Positions 39,036 to 50,110 of a DNA stretch of 64,000 nucleotides are shown piece by piece (positions within the stretch are counted from its first letter, which is position 1; the number at the start of each line of letters is the position of its first letter). Source of the DNA: CAKZML01 sp963823435 (GTDB taxonomy: Bacteria; Pseudomonadota; Gammaproteobacteria; Steroidobacterales; BM003). The position numbers were made by a program, and so were the translations under genes. The DNA lies in the NCBI GenBank assembly GCA_963823435.1, contig CAWGLN010000009.1, positions 124,001 through 188,000 of the forward strand, written 5' to 3'. Below the pieces are notes generated by a model, which was given only the letters and a program-made list of their open reading frames with translations, was not told the DNA's origin and ran no database searches.

Positions 39036-39812
39036 ATGAAATCCCGCCAATGTGTATTGATTACCGGCGCGGCCACCGGCATCGGACGGGCCGCAGCGCG
39101 CAGGTTCAGCAAGCACGGATGGTTCGTCGGCCTGGCCGACATTGATCGTGCAGGGCTCGCAATGCTGGTCACTGAATTGGGTGAAGGTAATGCGCTCGCC
39201 ATATCCATGGACGTAACCAGCGCCGATGCCTGGCGCGATGCACTGGCGAGTTTTTGCGACCGCACCGGACATCTGGATGTGCTCGTCAACAATGCCGGCA
39301 TCCTTCTTTCCGGTCCTTTCGAAGATGAACCCCTGGGCCGCCACCATGCCCAGATCGATATCAATTTCAAGGGTGTGCTCAATGGTTGTTACCTGGCCAA
39401 ACCCTATCTGGAAAAGACGCCGGGCGCCCGTATTATCAACTTGTCGTCCGCCTCTGCGGTCTACGGCCAGGCATACCTTGCGTCGTACTCCGCCACCAAG
39501 TTCGCGGTACGGGGTTTAACCGAGGCCTTGAACATAGAATGGCAGGACGATGACATCCGGGTGATGGACATCATGCCGCTGTTCGTACAGACGTCGATGA
39601 TCACCGACGTCAACGCCCCCAGCATTGCGCGTCTTGGCGCCCACCTTACGGCCGAGGATGTGGCCAGGACCATATGGGCTGCAGCGACCTACCAGGGCAG
39701 TTATAGCAGGGTGCACTGGCCGGTCGGCTTCATGGCGACGTGGTTTTTTCGTCTCACGAGCCTGGGTCCGGAACGCCTGATCCGCTCGCTCGCAAGGTGG
39801 ATCGCCACCTGA
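39036..39812 (+). CDS. Short-chain dehydrogenase/reductase
   Basis: 258 residues from the ATG at 39036, preceded by GAGGAAGG. The Rossmann motif TGAATGIG, NNAG at about residue 89, catalytic Ser in LSSASAVYG and the YSATK catalytic pair are all present. The C-terminus is longer than usual and hydrophobic (GFMATWFFRLTSLGP), as in SDRs that act on lipid or steroid-like substrates. The Asp in DIDRAG after the second strand favours NAD over NADP. Substrate unknown; no operon partner. Confidence 0.88.
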   Translation: MKSRQCVLITGAATGIGRAAARRFSKHGWFVGLADIDRAGLAMLVTELGEGNALAISMDVTSADAWRDALASFCDRTGHLDVLVNNAGILLSGPFEDEPLGRHHAQIDINFKGVLNGCYLAKPYLEKTPGARIINLSSASAVYGQAYLASYSATKFAVRGLTEALNIEWQDDDIRVMDIMPLFVQTSMITDVNAPSIARLGAHLTAEDVARTIWAAATYQGSYSRVHWPVGFMATWFFRLTSLGPERLIRSLARWIAT

Positions 39813-40194
39813 CTTCTGTGGCCTGCCGGTAATGCTGCAGGGGGGTCCAACGACACCGCCAGTGCGTCGATAATCCCGGGCCTGGTTAGCCGTATCCCAA
39901 CCGTCACTTCGGGCCGCCAACTCAAGCGCTCGTGGCGTTCTTGAAACTGCCGGAGCGATGTCAGATCTGTCACGTCGGTAGATTAAAAACCTCTCGCGCG
40001 GGTAGGTCTATCGTGGCTTATACCAGCCCTCTCTTTTGGAAAAACGAAGGTTTCTTTAGGTGCAGTTTTGGTAAAATTACGCTTCGCTTCTGGCACTTAA
40101 TCCATTTCAATTATTCAGATAATTTTCAGCGTAAATTCAAGTCTCTCACCACACGCTGGTTCTGCCCGGGTGTGGGCTGGCAACGGAGGCCACC
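39813..40194. other. Intergenic region without a recognisable gene
   Basis: About 380 bases between the SDR and the OFA transporter. The right half is AT-rich and should contain the transporter promoter. No terminator or repeat was found. The transporter ribosome binding site is GGAGG just before its ATG. Confidence 0.45.
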
Positions 40195-41550
40195 ATGGGA
40201 CAAGGAACCAGGACACTTAACCGATCGCTCGTCGTTGCAGGCGCGATTTTGATTCAATTGGCGCTGGGTGCGATCTATGCCTGGTCTGTTTTCACGGCAA
40301 GACTGACCGATGCAGCCGGTGCTTACGCCTTCTCCGCGAGTCAGACCGCGTGGGTATTCTCTTCGGGCCTCGCCACGTTTGCCATCGTCATGGTATTGGC
40401 GGGACGGGTGCTTCCGAGCACGGGACCGCGCTTGCTGGCAATTGCCGGTGGTCTGCTACTCGGCGCAGGCTACGTATTGAGCGGCTTCTTCGGCGCGAGT
40501 TTCTGGGTACAGTTGACCTGCATTGGCGTGATCAGCGGCGCCGGCATCGGACTGGCCTACGTCGTGCCGATCTCGGTCTGTGTCAAGTGGTTTCCCGACA
40601 AGAAGGGCTTGATTACCGGACTGGCCGTCGCCGGCTTCGGTTTCGGCGCGACCATCTGGGTCAAGGTGGCCGACTCGTGGTTCGGCGGCCTGCTCAACAC
40701 CACCAACGTCTTTGGTCTGCCGGGCGTGCAGAGTGTCTTTGTGATCTATGGTTTCGCGCTGGCCTTTCTGGTGCTTTTGGGCAGTACCGTCATGGTCAAT
40801 CCGCCGGAAGGCTATCAACCGGTCGGCTGGACGCCTCCCATCTCGAAAAGCGGCAACCAAGAGGGAGCGGTGGACTTCAGTGCCCGCGAAATGCTGCGCT
40901 CACCGCGGTTCTATATGCTCTGGTTGGTCTTCATGTTCGCCGGCGTGGCGGGACTCATGGTGATCTATTGCATCAAACTTTTTGGTATTGATGTGCTGGA
41001 GCACAACGGCGTCGCCAACGCCGGTGCTATCGCCGGCACCGCGATGGCGTGGTATGCGATTTTCAACGGCCTGGGCCGCATTGCCTGGGGTGGCATCAGC
41101 GACAGGATCGGTCGCAAGGCCGCAATAACCGTTAACACGGCGCTGCAAGGCCTGATCATGCTTCTGGCTTACCACGTGTTTATCGGTTTCGGCCAGCAAT
41201 ATGGCTTTATCCTGGCTGCGGCGCTGATCGGCTTTAACTATGGTGGTTGTTTCGCATTGTTTCCCGCCGTCACAGCGGACTATTTCGGCAACAAGAACGT
41301 TGGCAGTAATTACGGCTGGATGTTTACTGCGTACGGAATTGCAGGCCTCGCCGGACCCCTGCTGGCCGGTTATTTCAAAGATGCAGCACAAGGATCGGCG
41401 CAGCCGGTAATTTGGATGACGCCTTTCATCATCGCAGGCTCGGTCTGTCTGTTAGGTGCGCTCATCATGGCGGTTTCCGCCCGGCCACAGCTTGTGCCGC
41501 TAGGGGTTGCGTCCACGGTTAACCGAGGACTCGCCACCAGGATGGCATAG
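40195..41550 (+). CDS. OFA-family (oxalate/formate antiporter-like) MFS transporter
   Basis: 451 residues with about twelve membrane helices. The OFA marks are an early QLALGAIYAWSVF, GAGIGLAYVVPISVCVKWFPDKKGL, GRIAWGGISDRIGRK in the middle loop, and FNYGGCFALFPAVTADYFG. These proteins exchange small carboxylates or related organic anions across the inner membrane. The gene stands alone, so the substrate cannot be inferred. The frame is intact. Confidence 0.9.
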   Translation: MGQGTRTLNRSLVVAGAILIQLALGAIYAWSVFTARLTDAAGAYAFSASQTAWVFSSGLATFAIVMVLAGRVLPSTGPRLLAIAGGLLLGAGYVLSGFFGASFWVQLTCIGVISGAGIGLAYVVPISVCVKWFPDKKGLITGLAVAGFGFGATIWVKVADSWFGGLLNTTNVFGLPGVQSVFVIYGFALAFLVLLGSTVMVNPPEGYQPVGWTPPISKSGNQEGAVDFSAREMLRSPRFYMLWLVFMFAGVAGLMVIYCIKLFGIDVLEHNGVANAGAIAGTAMAWYAIFNGLGRIAWGGISDRIGRKAAITVNTALQGLIMLLAYHVFIGFGQQYGFILAAALIGFNYGGCFALFPAVTADYFGNKNVGSNYGWMFTAYGIAGLAGPLLAGYFKDAAQGSAQPVIWMTPFIIAGSVCLLGALIMAVSARPQLVPLGVASTVNRGLATRMA

Positions 41551-41660
41551 CAAACATCTGTTGACCCTCGAACGATTAACGAAGGTATCGGCCTGCCTCT
41601 TTTCCGCAGTTCTGTCAAAGGGCCACCGTTAGTGCTTCCTGTCTGGCGTCCAGCAGCGAT

Positions 41661-42665
41661 TTATTTACCTACTTCCAGCATGATTTTTCCAATGTGTTCG
41701 CTGGATTCCATCAATAGGTGCGCCTCGGCTGCCCGCTCCAGGGGGAAAACCTCGCTGATTACCGGGCGCACACGTCCGGACTCCAACAATGGCCAAACGT
41801 TTTCCTTCAGGGCCTGCGCTATCGCCCCCTTCTCGGCTACCGTTCGCGGCCGCAGGGTTGAACCGGTAATCATCAGGCGCTTGACCATTACGGGGCGCCA
41901 ATCCATTTCGGCCCGGGATCCACCCAGAAAGGCAATGATGACGATGCGCCCGTCCACCGCCGCCAGTGACACATTACGCTCAAGGTAGCTTCCTGCGACC
42001 ATGTCCAGGACAAGGTCAACTCCCCGCCCACCGGAGGCCTCACGCAACACTTCCACGAAGTCCTGTTCCCTGTAGTTCACCGCAAGCACCGCTCCCAGGT
42101 CCTCGCAGGCACGACATTTCTCTCGCGAGCCTGCGGTCGTGTACACCGTGGCGCCCAGGGCCGAGGCAAGCTGAATTGCTGCGGTGCCAATACCACTGGA
42201 GCCACCGTGGACCAGCAGGGTCTCGCCCGGCCGCAAGCCACCGGTTTCAAACACCGTGGACCAAACCGTAAAAAACGTCTCGGGCAAGGCCGCCGCCTCA
42301 AGCATGCTCAGACCCGCGGGTATCGGCAGGCACTGCGGTTCCGGGGCCACCGCGTATTCGGCGTAACCGCCACCAGACAGCAGCGCGCAGACTTTATCTC
42401 CAGGCGAGAAGCCGGATACACCGTCACCGAGCACCAGCACTTCGCCCGAGACTTCCAGCCCGAGGATATCCGATGCGCCAGCCGGTGGTGGATACAAGCC
42501 CTTGCGCTGAAAGACATCGGGTCGGTTTACACCGGCAGCAGACACCTTCAATAACACCTCTCCGGCACCCGGCACGGGCAATGGGCGGGTCCCGGGAACC
42601 AGGACTTCAGGGCCGCCAGGCGCGCGGATTTCACTCACTAACATGCTCTGGGGAAGCTGGCTCAT
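41661..42665 (-). CDS. NADPH:quinone oxidoreductase, zinc-independent MDR family (PIG3-like)
   Basis: 334 residues from the ATG at 42663-42665, after GGAGGAGAGG. Medium-chain dehydrogenase with GVNRPDVFQRKG, GLEVSGEVL, and the NADPH-binding GGSSGIGTAAIQLA. Zinc ligands of alcohol dehydrogenases are absent. Members reduce quinones or activated alkenes with NADPH and are seen as detoxifying enzymes. The long upstream frame extension lacks conservation. It is divergent from mltF. Confidence 0.88.
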   Translation of the reverse strand: MSQLPQSMLVSEIRAPGGPEVLVPGTRPLPVPGAGEVLLKVSAAGVNRPDVFQRKGLYPPPAGASDILGLEVSGEVLVLGDGVSGFSPGDKVCALLSGGGYAEYAVAPEPQCLPIPAGLSMLEAAALPETFFTVWSTVFETGGLRPGETLLVHGGSSGIGTAAIQLASALGATVYTTAGSREKCRACEDLGAVLAVNYREQDFVEVLREASGGRGVDLVLDMVAGSYLERNVSLAAVDGRIVIIAFLGGSRAEMDWRPVMVKRLMITGSTLRPRTVAEKGAIAQALKENVWPLLESGRVRPVISEVFPLERAAEAHLLMESSEHIGKIMLEVGK

Positions 42666-42881
42666 GTCCTCTCCTCCTGGGTGCGCCCGGGTCAGCGCAG
42701 CTCTCCCCGGCAGCTTGATGACCTGTGTTGGCGCGGCCTGCGACTCACCTGTCGTAAATTCACAACATAATACCTGGCTCACCAGCCCCGCAGCCCATCA
42801 AATTTTCTGTCGCTGCTTGCAAAGGATATCCCGCGGCGTGGGCTATTATTGTACCCGTATCCATGCGGAGGAAGCCGCAAC

Positions 42882-44303
42882 TTGAGACTTCTTACGCTGA
42901 TCATTGCGTCGCTCTCGGTGTTTCTGAGTACCTGCTCGGAAACGCCCTCTGTGCTTGAGCAGGTCAAGACACGTGGCGTGCTTCGGGTAGTCACCCGTTT
43001 CAGCCCGGTCACCTACTACGAGGGCGCCAATGGCCCCGCGGGCGCAGAATACGAGATGGTCCGCGGCCTGGCCAGGGAACTGGGTGTGCGGCTCGAGATT
43101 TACGCCACCGAAAGTTTCTCCGGGATACTGCCCGAGGTCATGCATGGCAAGGCTGATCTTGCCGCCGCAGCACTGACGGTTACCGAGGACAGACAATCGA
43201 AGGTCCTGTTTGGTACGCCCTACAAGACCACCAGTGAGCATGTAATCTACAAGGTAGGCACGCCACGCCCACGCAAGCTGGACGATATCGTTGGTGGAGC
43301 AATAGAAGTACTTGCGGGCAGCAGCCATGTTGAATCACTGCACAAACTCAGACAGCAAAACCCGGACCTGACCTGGCTTGAGAATTCGGACACCGAGGTG
43401 GAAGACCTGTTGTTTCGTGTATCCAGCGGCGAACTGAGTTACACGGTGGCCGATACGCTGGAGTTCAATGTTACGCGAAACTACCATCCCGACATTCGCA
43501 TCGGCATGGACCTGGACAATAACCACGACATGGCCTGGGCGTTTCGCAAGTCAGATGATCACAGCTTGCTGGATGCAGCCAACGCCTACCTGTTCAAGAT
43601 CCACGAAAATGGCAGTCTGGCCCGGGTGGAGGAGCGCTACTTCGGCCACACCCGGCGCTTCGATTATGTCGGCACCCGTTCGTTCCTGCGGGACATAGAT
43701 CAGAAACTCCCGAGCTACCGCTACCTGTTCGAACAGGTGGCGAGTGAGCATGACCTGGACTGGCGCTTGCTGGCGGCGGTCAGTTACCAGGAGTCGCACT
43801 GGAATCCCGGCGCCAGGTCTCCCACCGGCGTGCGCGGACTGATGATGCTCACACTGGCCACCGCCAAGCAAATGGAAGTGAAAGACCGCAGGGACCCACA
43901 GCAGAGTATTCGTGGCGGCGCCCGCTACCTGGAAAGGGTGAAAAGCAAAATCCCGATCCGTATACCCGAGCCGGACAGAACCTGGCTGGCGCTGGCCGCC
44001 TATAACGTGGGTTGGGCTCACCTGGAAGATGCACGCATCATAACCGAAATGCGCGGAGAGAACCCCGATAGCTGGCGCGCGGTCAAGGAAAGCCTCCCCC
44101 TGCTCACCCAGAAGCAATGGTACAAACAGGTTAAACGTGGCTATGCCAGGGGTTGGGAGCCGGTGCGCTACGTGGAGAATGTCCGGAGCTACCTGGATAT
44201 CCTCAAGTGGAAGACGGCAACCAGCAATCCGCGCCGCCTGGCGCCGCTGGAGCCCGGCGAAGCGGACTTTGGCGGGACCGAGATGGTCATCGCGTCGCCC
44301 TAG
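42882..44303 (+). CDS. mltF: Membrane-bound lytic murein transglycosylase F
   Basis: 473 residues from a TTG start chosen because GGAGGA lies nine bases before it and the signal peptide begins there. The signal ends in LSTC, so a lipoprotein is expected. Residues about 35-255 form a periplasmic solute-binding-like domain (GVLRVVTRFSPVTYYEG). The rest is an SLT lytic domain with catalytic Glu in SYQESHWNP, then SPTGVRGLMMLT and LAAYNVGWAHLEDAR. The domain order is that of E. coli MltF. It cleaves peptidoglycan glycan strands with anhydro product at the outer membrane. Confidence 0.93.
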   Translation: MRLLTLIIASLSVFLSTCSETPSVLEQVKTRGVLRVVTRFSPVTYYEGANGPAGAEYEMVRGLARELGVRLEIYATESFSGILPEVMHGKADLAAAALTVTEDRQSKVLFGTPYKTTSEHVIYKVGTPRPRKLDDIVGGAIEVLAGSSHVESLHKLRQQNPDLTWLENSDTEVEDLLFRVSSGELSYTVADTLEFNVTRNYHPDIRIGMDLDNNHDMAWAFRKSDDHSLLDAANAYLFKIHENGSLARVEERYFGHTRRFDYVGTRSFLRDIDQKLPSYRYLFEQVASEHDLDWRLLAAVSYQESHWNPGARSPTGVRGLMMLTLATAKQMEVKDRRDPQQSIRGGARYLERVKSKIPIRIPEPDRTWLALAAYNVGWAHLEDARIITEMRGENPDSWRAVKESLPLLTQKQWYKQVKRGYARGWEPVRYVENVRSYLDILKWKTATSNPRRLAPLEPGEADFGGTEMVIASP

Positions 44304-44465
44304 GCCGTCCGCCACCAGTTCGAGACTCGTTCCAAGAAGTAAATATAAAGGTCCTGGGGGGCCTTCAATCCTTGGACTTAAATCTTCTAAAGGGGTAGTC
44401 TTTGGCGGCAACAGCCACAAAACAATGTGGCACAAGAACGGGGATAAAAACTAAGGAGCCGAGAA

Positions 44466-46620
44466 ATGCGGAAATTCATGACGGCAGCACTGGTGGGAGC
44501 CGCGCTGCTGATTGGGGGTTGTAATTCACCTACGGGCGAAACTGGCGTGGTGGTCGAACAGGACCCGCGTGCAGATTTCGTGGTTCAGTATATCCCGACG
44601 GCCCAGAACCGGCGGGCATTGCCTTATCCGAACGACATCTGGTTAAGCGGCTCGACCGACGGCACCCTGAATATACCCGGCACCTTGTCGAGCACGGGAG
44701 CGGCCGGAGTAACCTGCCCTCGGTTAACCTGGTCGACGGGTACTCAACAACTTCCGTAATCACTGTCCCGTTCAATTACCCGGTGGACCTCACGTCGGTG
44801 AAGCCCTACATGCCGACCGACCGGCTGGCGCACCGGCATTCCCGGGCACGAATCTTTGGGTATTGGATGTAACTGATGTCCTATCGGGTGCGGCACCGCT
44901 GCCAACCCCGCTGATTCCGCTGGTACCTGGAGTGACGGACGCCATCGCCGACTACACCTATCGGGTTTCAACCGCCACGGACGCCCAGGGCGCAGTCATG
45001 GAAATTGTTCCGGTAAAGCCTTTCGGACCTGAAACGACCTATCGCGTTCATTATGACGGCGGGTGTAATGGACGTACTGGGCAATGACCTGGCCGCGGAT
45101 AACCAGTTCCGCGATATCCGGGATGCCTGCTTCAGTGGGGAGACCCTTTCCAACGCAATCCTGGAGAGAATCAAGAACCTCGCTGTCTGCCCAATCCTGC
45201 AGGCGGGAGCCGCAGCCTTCAACGTGCCGGCTTCAGACTTCATGGTGTCATGGACCATGACAACCCAGTCTATTGGGGAGGCGCTTGCGAACGTTGCCGC
45301 TGCAGCGGAAGCAGAGCCTGCTGTTCTGATCAATTCAACTCTGACCACAGCCAGCCTCGGTGTCCCACTGGGCCTACCGTTCCCCGGCGGCGCGGACCTG
45401 TATACAGGCACGATTCAAATTCCTTATTTCATGAGCAAGGCCGATCCGTTATTCAGCACTTGGCAGTCTGCCAGCGGACTTCCAATATCACTGGATCCGA
45501 ATCCCGTTGCCACCGAGCAACTCACCATACCCCTGTTTGCGGTCATTCCAAATAGCACCGGATGTCCTGCAGGCAAGCCTGTGACGGGGTGGCCAGTGAC
45601 AATATACCAACACGGGGTCTCGAGAAACCGTGTTGATGCGTTCCTCCTGGGCGAAGCGTTTGCCGCGGCCTGTACCGCAATCGTGGCAATCGACCTGCCC
45701 TTGCATGGTGTTTTGGATGCCTCCAACCCATTCTTCCAGGGGCCGGACAATCCGGTTCCCTTCAATGCCTTTGGCGATAACGAACGGCATTTCTACCTGG
45801 ACGATTTCACTATTGATATCGGCGGTGCCGGACTGATTCCCGGTCTACCTGACGGCGAGGTTGACGATGGCACCGAAGTATTCGCCGGCGCAGTCCTGGC
45901 ACCAGCCAGTGGTCGCGATAATTTCCGCCAGGCGGGCGTCCGATTTGATCCATCTAGCGCGGACCGTTCCGACGTTGGACCTGGACAATGATGCCGCCAC
46001 AACGGACTTTGACGGGTCTAGGATTTCGTTCCTCTCTTCTTCTCTGGGTTCCTACCTTGGGACCATCTTCTTGGGGGTCGATGATACCGCAATTTCTTCT
46101 GCCACGCTGGAAAACGTAGGGGGGAAATTGGACGATATCAATGCTGGGGTCGGCAGGACTTCGGAGGCGCAGTAAGAGATGTCCTGGCAGGCTCTTCTCG
46201 GCCTCCAGCAAAATATCTCTGGGTTTTGACGAGTACTTGCGGGACTTGCAGACCGTCATTGAAGATGGGGATCCAATCAACTACGCGGCGGCGGCAGCGG
46301 ATCTTCGTCCGGTCCTTGTGCATATGTTTCTGAACGACCCAACGGTCCCGAACGAGGCGACCGACGCTGTGGTGGAATTGCTAGGCAGCTCTGAATTGGG
46401 CTTTCCTGGAACCCCAGAGCCTGGGCCGGGCCTGAACGTCAGGGTGACATATGTTCTAGGCGGACACTCGTCCATCATCAATCCGGCAGCAGATGCGGGT
46501 GACCCGGTTGGCAGTTTCCGTGCCTTCATGGAATTGCAGGCCGAAGCAGCAAATTTCTCTGCCTCGGGTGGATCGTACCTGCCGATAGCAGATCCGGGAG
46601 TCGTTCTACCACTTCCATAA
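44466..46620 (+). CDS. VolA/Pla-1-like lipoprotein lipase (about seven indels)
   Basis: Corrected length 717 residues. Signal with lipobox LIGGC. The N-terminal domain (QYIPTAQNRRALPYPNDIWL, VDLTSVKPYMPTD, VPVKPFGPETTYRV) matches the bacterial virulence-factor lipase N-terminal family. The catalytic part has GWPVTIYQHGVSRNR and IDLPLHG, then LARTVPTLDLD before the nucleophile elbow. That elbow reads SSSLG instead of GHSLG. Frame breaks occur near 44718, 44831, 45050, 45944, 46156, 46186 and 46217. VolA-type enzymes are surface lysophospholipases that release fatty acids for growth. A terminator follows. Real decay is possible but less likely than read errors. Confidence 0.78.
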
Positions 46621-46644
46621 TTTTGATTCGACTCGCGTAAACAG

Positions 46645-46672
46645 AAAAAGGGCGACTTTGGTCGCCCTTTTT
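46645..46672 (+). terminator. Bidirectional Rho-independent terminator
   Basis: AAAAAGGGCGAC-tttg-GTCGCCCTTTTT is a perfect 12-bp stem with T-runs on both strands. It sits between the convergent lipase and tadA genes and can serve both. Confidence 0.9.
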
Positions 46673-46706
46673 TTATTGGTTGAAAGTTCACTAATTACTA
46701 ATAAAT

Positions 46707-47194
46707 TTACTTCGCGCCACCGTTGCGCCGGGCCGCGAAGAATTCCTTGAGCAGGGCACCGGCCTCCTCCGCGCATACTCCGCCGGTGACCTCCAGGCGG
46801 TGATTCAGCGCATCGTGATCCACGATATTGAATACGCTGCCCGCGGCGCCCGCGCGCGGGTCTACGGCCCCGTATACCAGGCGCTTGACCCGTGCATGCA
46901 CCATCGCGCTTGCACACATGGCACAGGGCTCCAGGGTCACGTACAAGGTGGTCTCCAGCAACCGGTAATTTGCCATCACCTCGCCCGCCTGGCGCAGGGC
47001 GATGATCTCGGCATGGGCGGTGGGATCGTTCAGCCCGATGGGGCGATTGGAACCCTCGGCCACGATTTCCCCGTCCTTCACCAGGACCGCACCCACGGGA
47101 ACTTCACCGACCTCGACCGCTTCCCGCGCCAATTCCAGGGCACGTTGCATAAACGCGCCGGTCCAGCATCTTCTTGAGTTATTTCCTGATTCAC
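46707..47194 (-). CDS. tadA: tRNA-specific adenosine deaminase TadA (one apparent deletion)
   Basis: Deaminates A34 to inosine in tRNA-Arg(ACG). The zinc motif THAEIIAL (HAE) and EPCAMCASAMVHARV (PCxxC) are intact, as is NHRLEVTGGV. The reading frame of the core can be followed back to MQRALELAREA at 47150. The true start is probably the GTG at 47192-47194, giving VNQEITQEDAGPA, with one base missing near 47157. Corrected length is 162 residues, close to the 167 of E. coli. The GTG overlaps the dadA stop (GTGA), so translation is likely coupled. Confidence 0.93.
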
Positions 47195-48469
47195 GGCGCA
47201 AGCATAACCGAAGCCCGGTTCAAGATGGCAACGCGCGGGTAAGACACGACGGTGTTCACGGACACCGCTGAGGCCACATCGTGGGCCGTGGCGCAGGCCA
47301 GGGTCCAGCCCAGCATGCCGTGACCCACGTTGACAAAAAGCCCCGGCATCCTGGTCGGTGCCCACCAGTGGCCTGCCCGAAGGGGTCATGGCACGGAAGC
47401 CACCCCAGGGTTGCTTGTCCCGTGCGCCATAATCCGCAGCCATGGGGGCAAAGTGCAGGGCGGTATTCAGCAGCGTCGTGACACGCTGCTCATCCCTGCG
47501 CGTATCAGCTCCCAGGAAATCGGCAAAACCGGCGATACGCACTACCTCGCCCACGCGGCTGAAAACCATGCGGTGCTTGAGACTGGTGATACTGACCGAG
47601 GGCGCGTGCTCACCCGCCGGCAGGGTAATGCTGTAACCACGCACCGGACAGATGTGTGGATCAATACCCAGGGGTTTGAGCAGCGTCGCGCTCCACGGAC
47701 CCAGGCAAACCACGGCCGCATCGAACTGGAGCTCTCCCTGGCTTGTACGTATGCCTGTGAGCCTGTTTCGCTTGCTGCATATCCCGGTGACTTCTTCTGA
47801 AAGTCGCAACTCCACCTGCCGGTTCGCCACCAGCCAGCGTGCCAGTTCCACGGAAAAGTCCAGCGGATCTCCGACCTCGTCGCTGTCCGAGTAAACGGCG
47901 CCGGCAAATGTCCCGGTCCATGGCCGCCAGGGCCGGTTCTCGTTCGATCGCCTCGCGCCGGGGTCAGTACCCGGGTCTCGCAGCCGCAACTGCGCTTCAT
48001 CTCGGCCCGCTTGCCTGGCCCCGGTGACCGCCGCTTCATCGGCCAGCAAGACCAGCTTGCCGGCCTGTCGATGTGCAAAATTCAGCTCCAGCCGCTGCTG
48101 CAATTCCGCCATGAGATCACGTGAGCGCAGGGCGGTCTTGAGCACGGCCAGGGTGTTCGCCCGCGCCCTGGCCGTTGTGCACTGGGCAAGAAAACGCAGG
48201 CCCCAGGGAAACAGGGCGAAGATTGCCCAGGGTGCGAACCCGCACCGCCGGATCCAGCCCGAGCATCAGACCGGGTATTTTTTGAACAAACTCGGGTCTG
48301 GCCATGGCGTCTGTGTAGCTGTAGGAAAGCTGGGCGCCATTGGCAAAACTGGTTTCGACTGGCAACGTCCGGCGGCACGATCGAATACGGTCACGGAATG
48401 CCCGCGCTCGGCCAGGTAATAGGCCGTGGTGACGCCAATGACGCCTGCACCGAGTACCGCAACACGCAT
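47191..48469 (-). CDS. dadA: D-amino acid dehydrogenase-like FAD oxidoreductase (about six indels)
   Basis: Corrected length 424 residues, normal for DadA. It opens with MRVAVLGAGVIGVTTAYYLA, the FAD-binding GxGxxG. Then come VETSFANGAQLSYSYTDAMA, WLVANRQVELRLSEEV, VRGYSITLPAGEHAPS and the C-terminal FAD segment VGHGMLGWTLACATAHDVAS. These match the DadA family, which oxidises D-amino acids (mainly D-alanine) to keto acids at the inner membrane. Indels are near 48368, 48223, 47972, 47956, 47902 and 47340. It is divergent from a permease gene, a reasonable partner for amino acid uptake. Confidence 0.87.
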
Positions 48470-48702
48470 CTGATCAAGCCCCGGATGGATTACCCTGCTG
48501 ATTGTACCGGGCGGCGCTTTCCTCGCAATGTAAATCAAGCGTACCCCGTACAGCGCGGCAGCCCCCGCGGAAAAATGGCGGGTATTGGCGGCCAGGTTGG
48601 TGCTATGCTCCTGACCTTCGCTAAGATCAGGACCGGATGGACAATCCGTGTAACCCGAGGCCCACGCAGGCGGATTGCCTCATCCAAAAACAGGAGTCTG
48701 GA

Positions 48703-50046
48703 ATGACGGGTCCCTCCGCCGACGCAAAGTTCAGTCTCACGTCCTCGAGTACAGTGGTCATCGCAAACATGATCGGCACCGGCGTATTCACGAGCCTGGG
48801 ATTCCAGTTGCTGGAAATCCAGTCCGGGTTCGTCATTCTCATGCTGTGGGCCGTGGGCGGTGTGGTGGCCTTGTGCGGGGCGCTTAGCTACGCTGAACTG
48901 GGCGCGGCAATGCCCCGTTCGGGCGGCGAATACAATTTTCTGACCCGTATCTACCATCCCGGCGCCGGCTTTATCTCCGGCTGGGTATCCTCCACTATCG
49001 GCTTCGCCGCACCCACCGCGCTGGTGGCCCTGACCTCGGGCGCCTACCTGACCTCGGCCCTGCCCTTCCTGCCCGAATCAGCCTCCACCTGGGTAGCCGG
49101 TATCCTGGTAATTTCGCTGGCCGCCGTACACGCCAGCCATCGCAATAACAGCGCGTTTGTTCAGAACAGCTTTACCCTGGCGAAGATCGCCCTGATCGTG
49201 ACTTTCTGTGTTGCCGGCGTGCTGATGACCCAGGCGCCCCAGGGTATGCACTTCATGCCTGCCCAGGGTGACGGCACCCTCATGTTGAGCGGCGCCTTCG
49301 CCGTGTCCCTGATCTACGTGACCTATGCGTACACCGGTTGGAACGCAGTGACCTACATTTCCGGGGAAGTGGAACAATCCGCAAACGAACGATTCCGCTG
49401 GCCTTGATCGCAGGTACCACGGTAGTCGCCCTGCTCTACGTGGGTCTGAATTTTACTTTCCTGCACACGGCGCCGGTGAGCGCCCTGCAGGGCGAAATAG
49501 AAATTGGCTACGTCTCGGCCCTGCATATTTTCGGGCAGGCCGGGGCAGCGTTGATAGGCATCACCCTGTCGTTTCTGCTGATCTCCACGGTGAGTGCTAT
49601 GACCCTGGCCGGCCCCAGGGTGCTGCAGATGATAGGCGAGGATTTCACGGTGTTCCGCCGCCTCGCTGCCACCAACGAACACGGCGTGCCTTCCCGGGCG
49701 ATCTGGTTGCAGGCCGGCATCTCCCTGCTGTTCATCTTCACCAATTCCTTCGAATCCATCCTGGTGTTCGCGGGCTTCACGCTGGGGCTGAACACCCTGT
49801 TTACCGTGCTCGGTGTGCTTATCCTGCGTCGGACGGGAACCGGATCTGCCGCGACCCTATCGCGTCAGCCTGTACCCCCTGCCCCCACTGGTCTACCTGG
49901 CAATAACCGGCTGGTCCCTGGGATATATCTTGCTGGAACGACCGATGGAAGGCCTTGCAGGCATAGGTATCGTGGTCACCGGCGGGGTGTTCTACTTTTT
50001 CAGTCGCGACCGGGTAAGTGTCGCGGTGACCGAGTCCGCCGACTAG
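48703..50046 (+). CDS. APC-family amino acid permease (two indels)
   Basis: About 447 residues after correction, with some twelve hydrophobic helices. MIGTGVFTSLGFQLL is the first-helix motif, followed by GALSYAELGAAMPRSGGEYNFL, then SGEVEQ and the C-terminal LRRREPDLPRPYRV. A base is missing near 49379 and an extra base is present near 49839. The start ATG at 48703 follows CAGGAG. It is divergent from dadA, so amino acid uptake for that enzyme is a plausible link. Substrate unknown. Confidence 0.87.
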
Positions 50047-50110
50047 ACCCGCACGCTCAAGTCTCTCCGACACACTTTCTGCTGACGAGCTCCAGGTTTA
50101 TACGTTCGGC

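Noticed and set aside
42666..42782. 39-residue N-terminal extension of the quinone oxidoreductase
   Set aside because: The residues are not conserved, and a strong ribosome binding site lies directly before the internal ATG.
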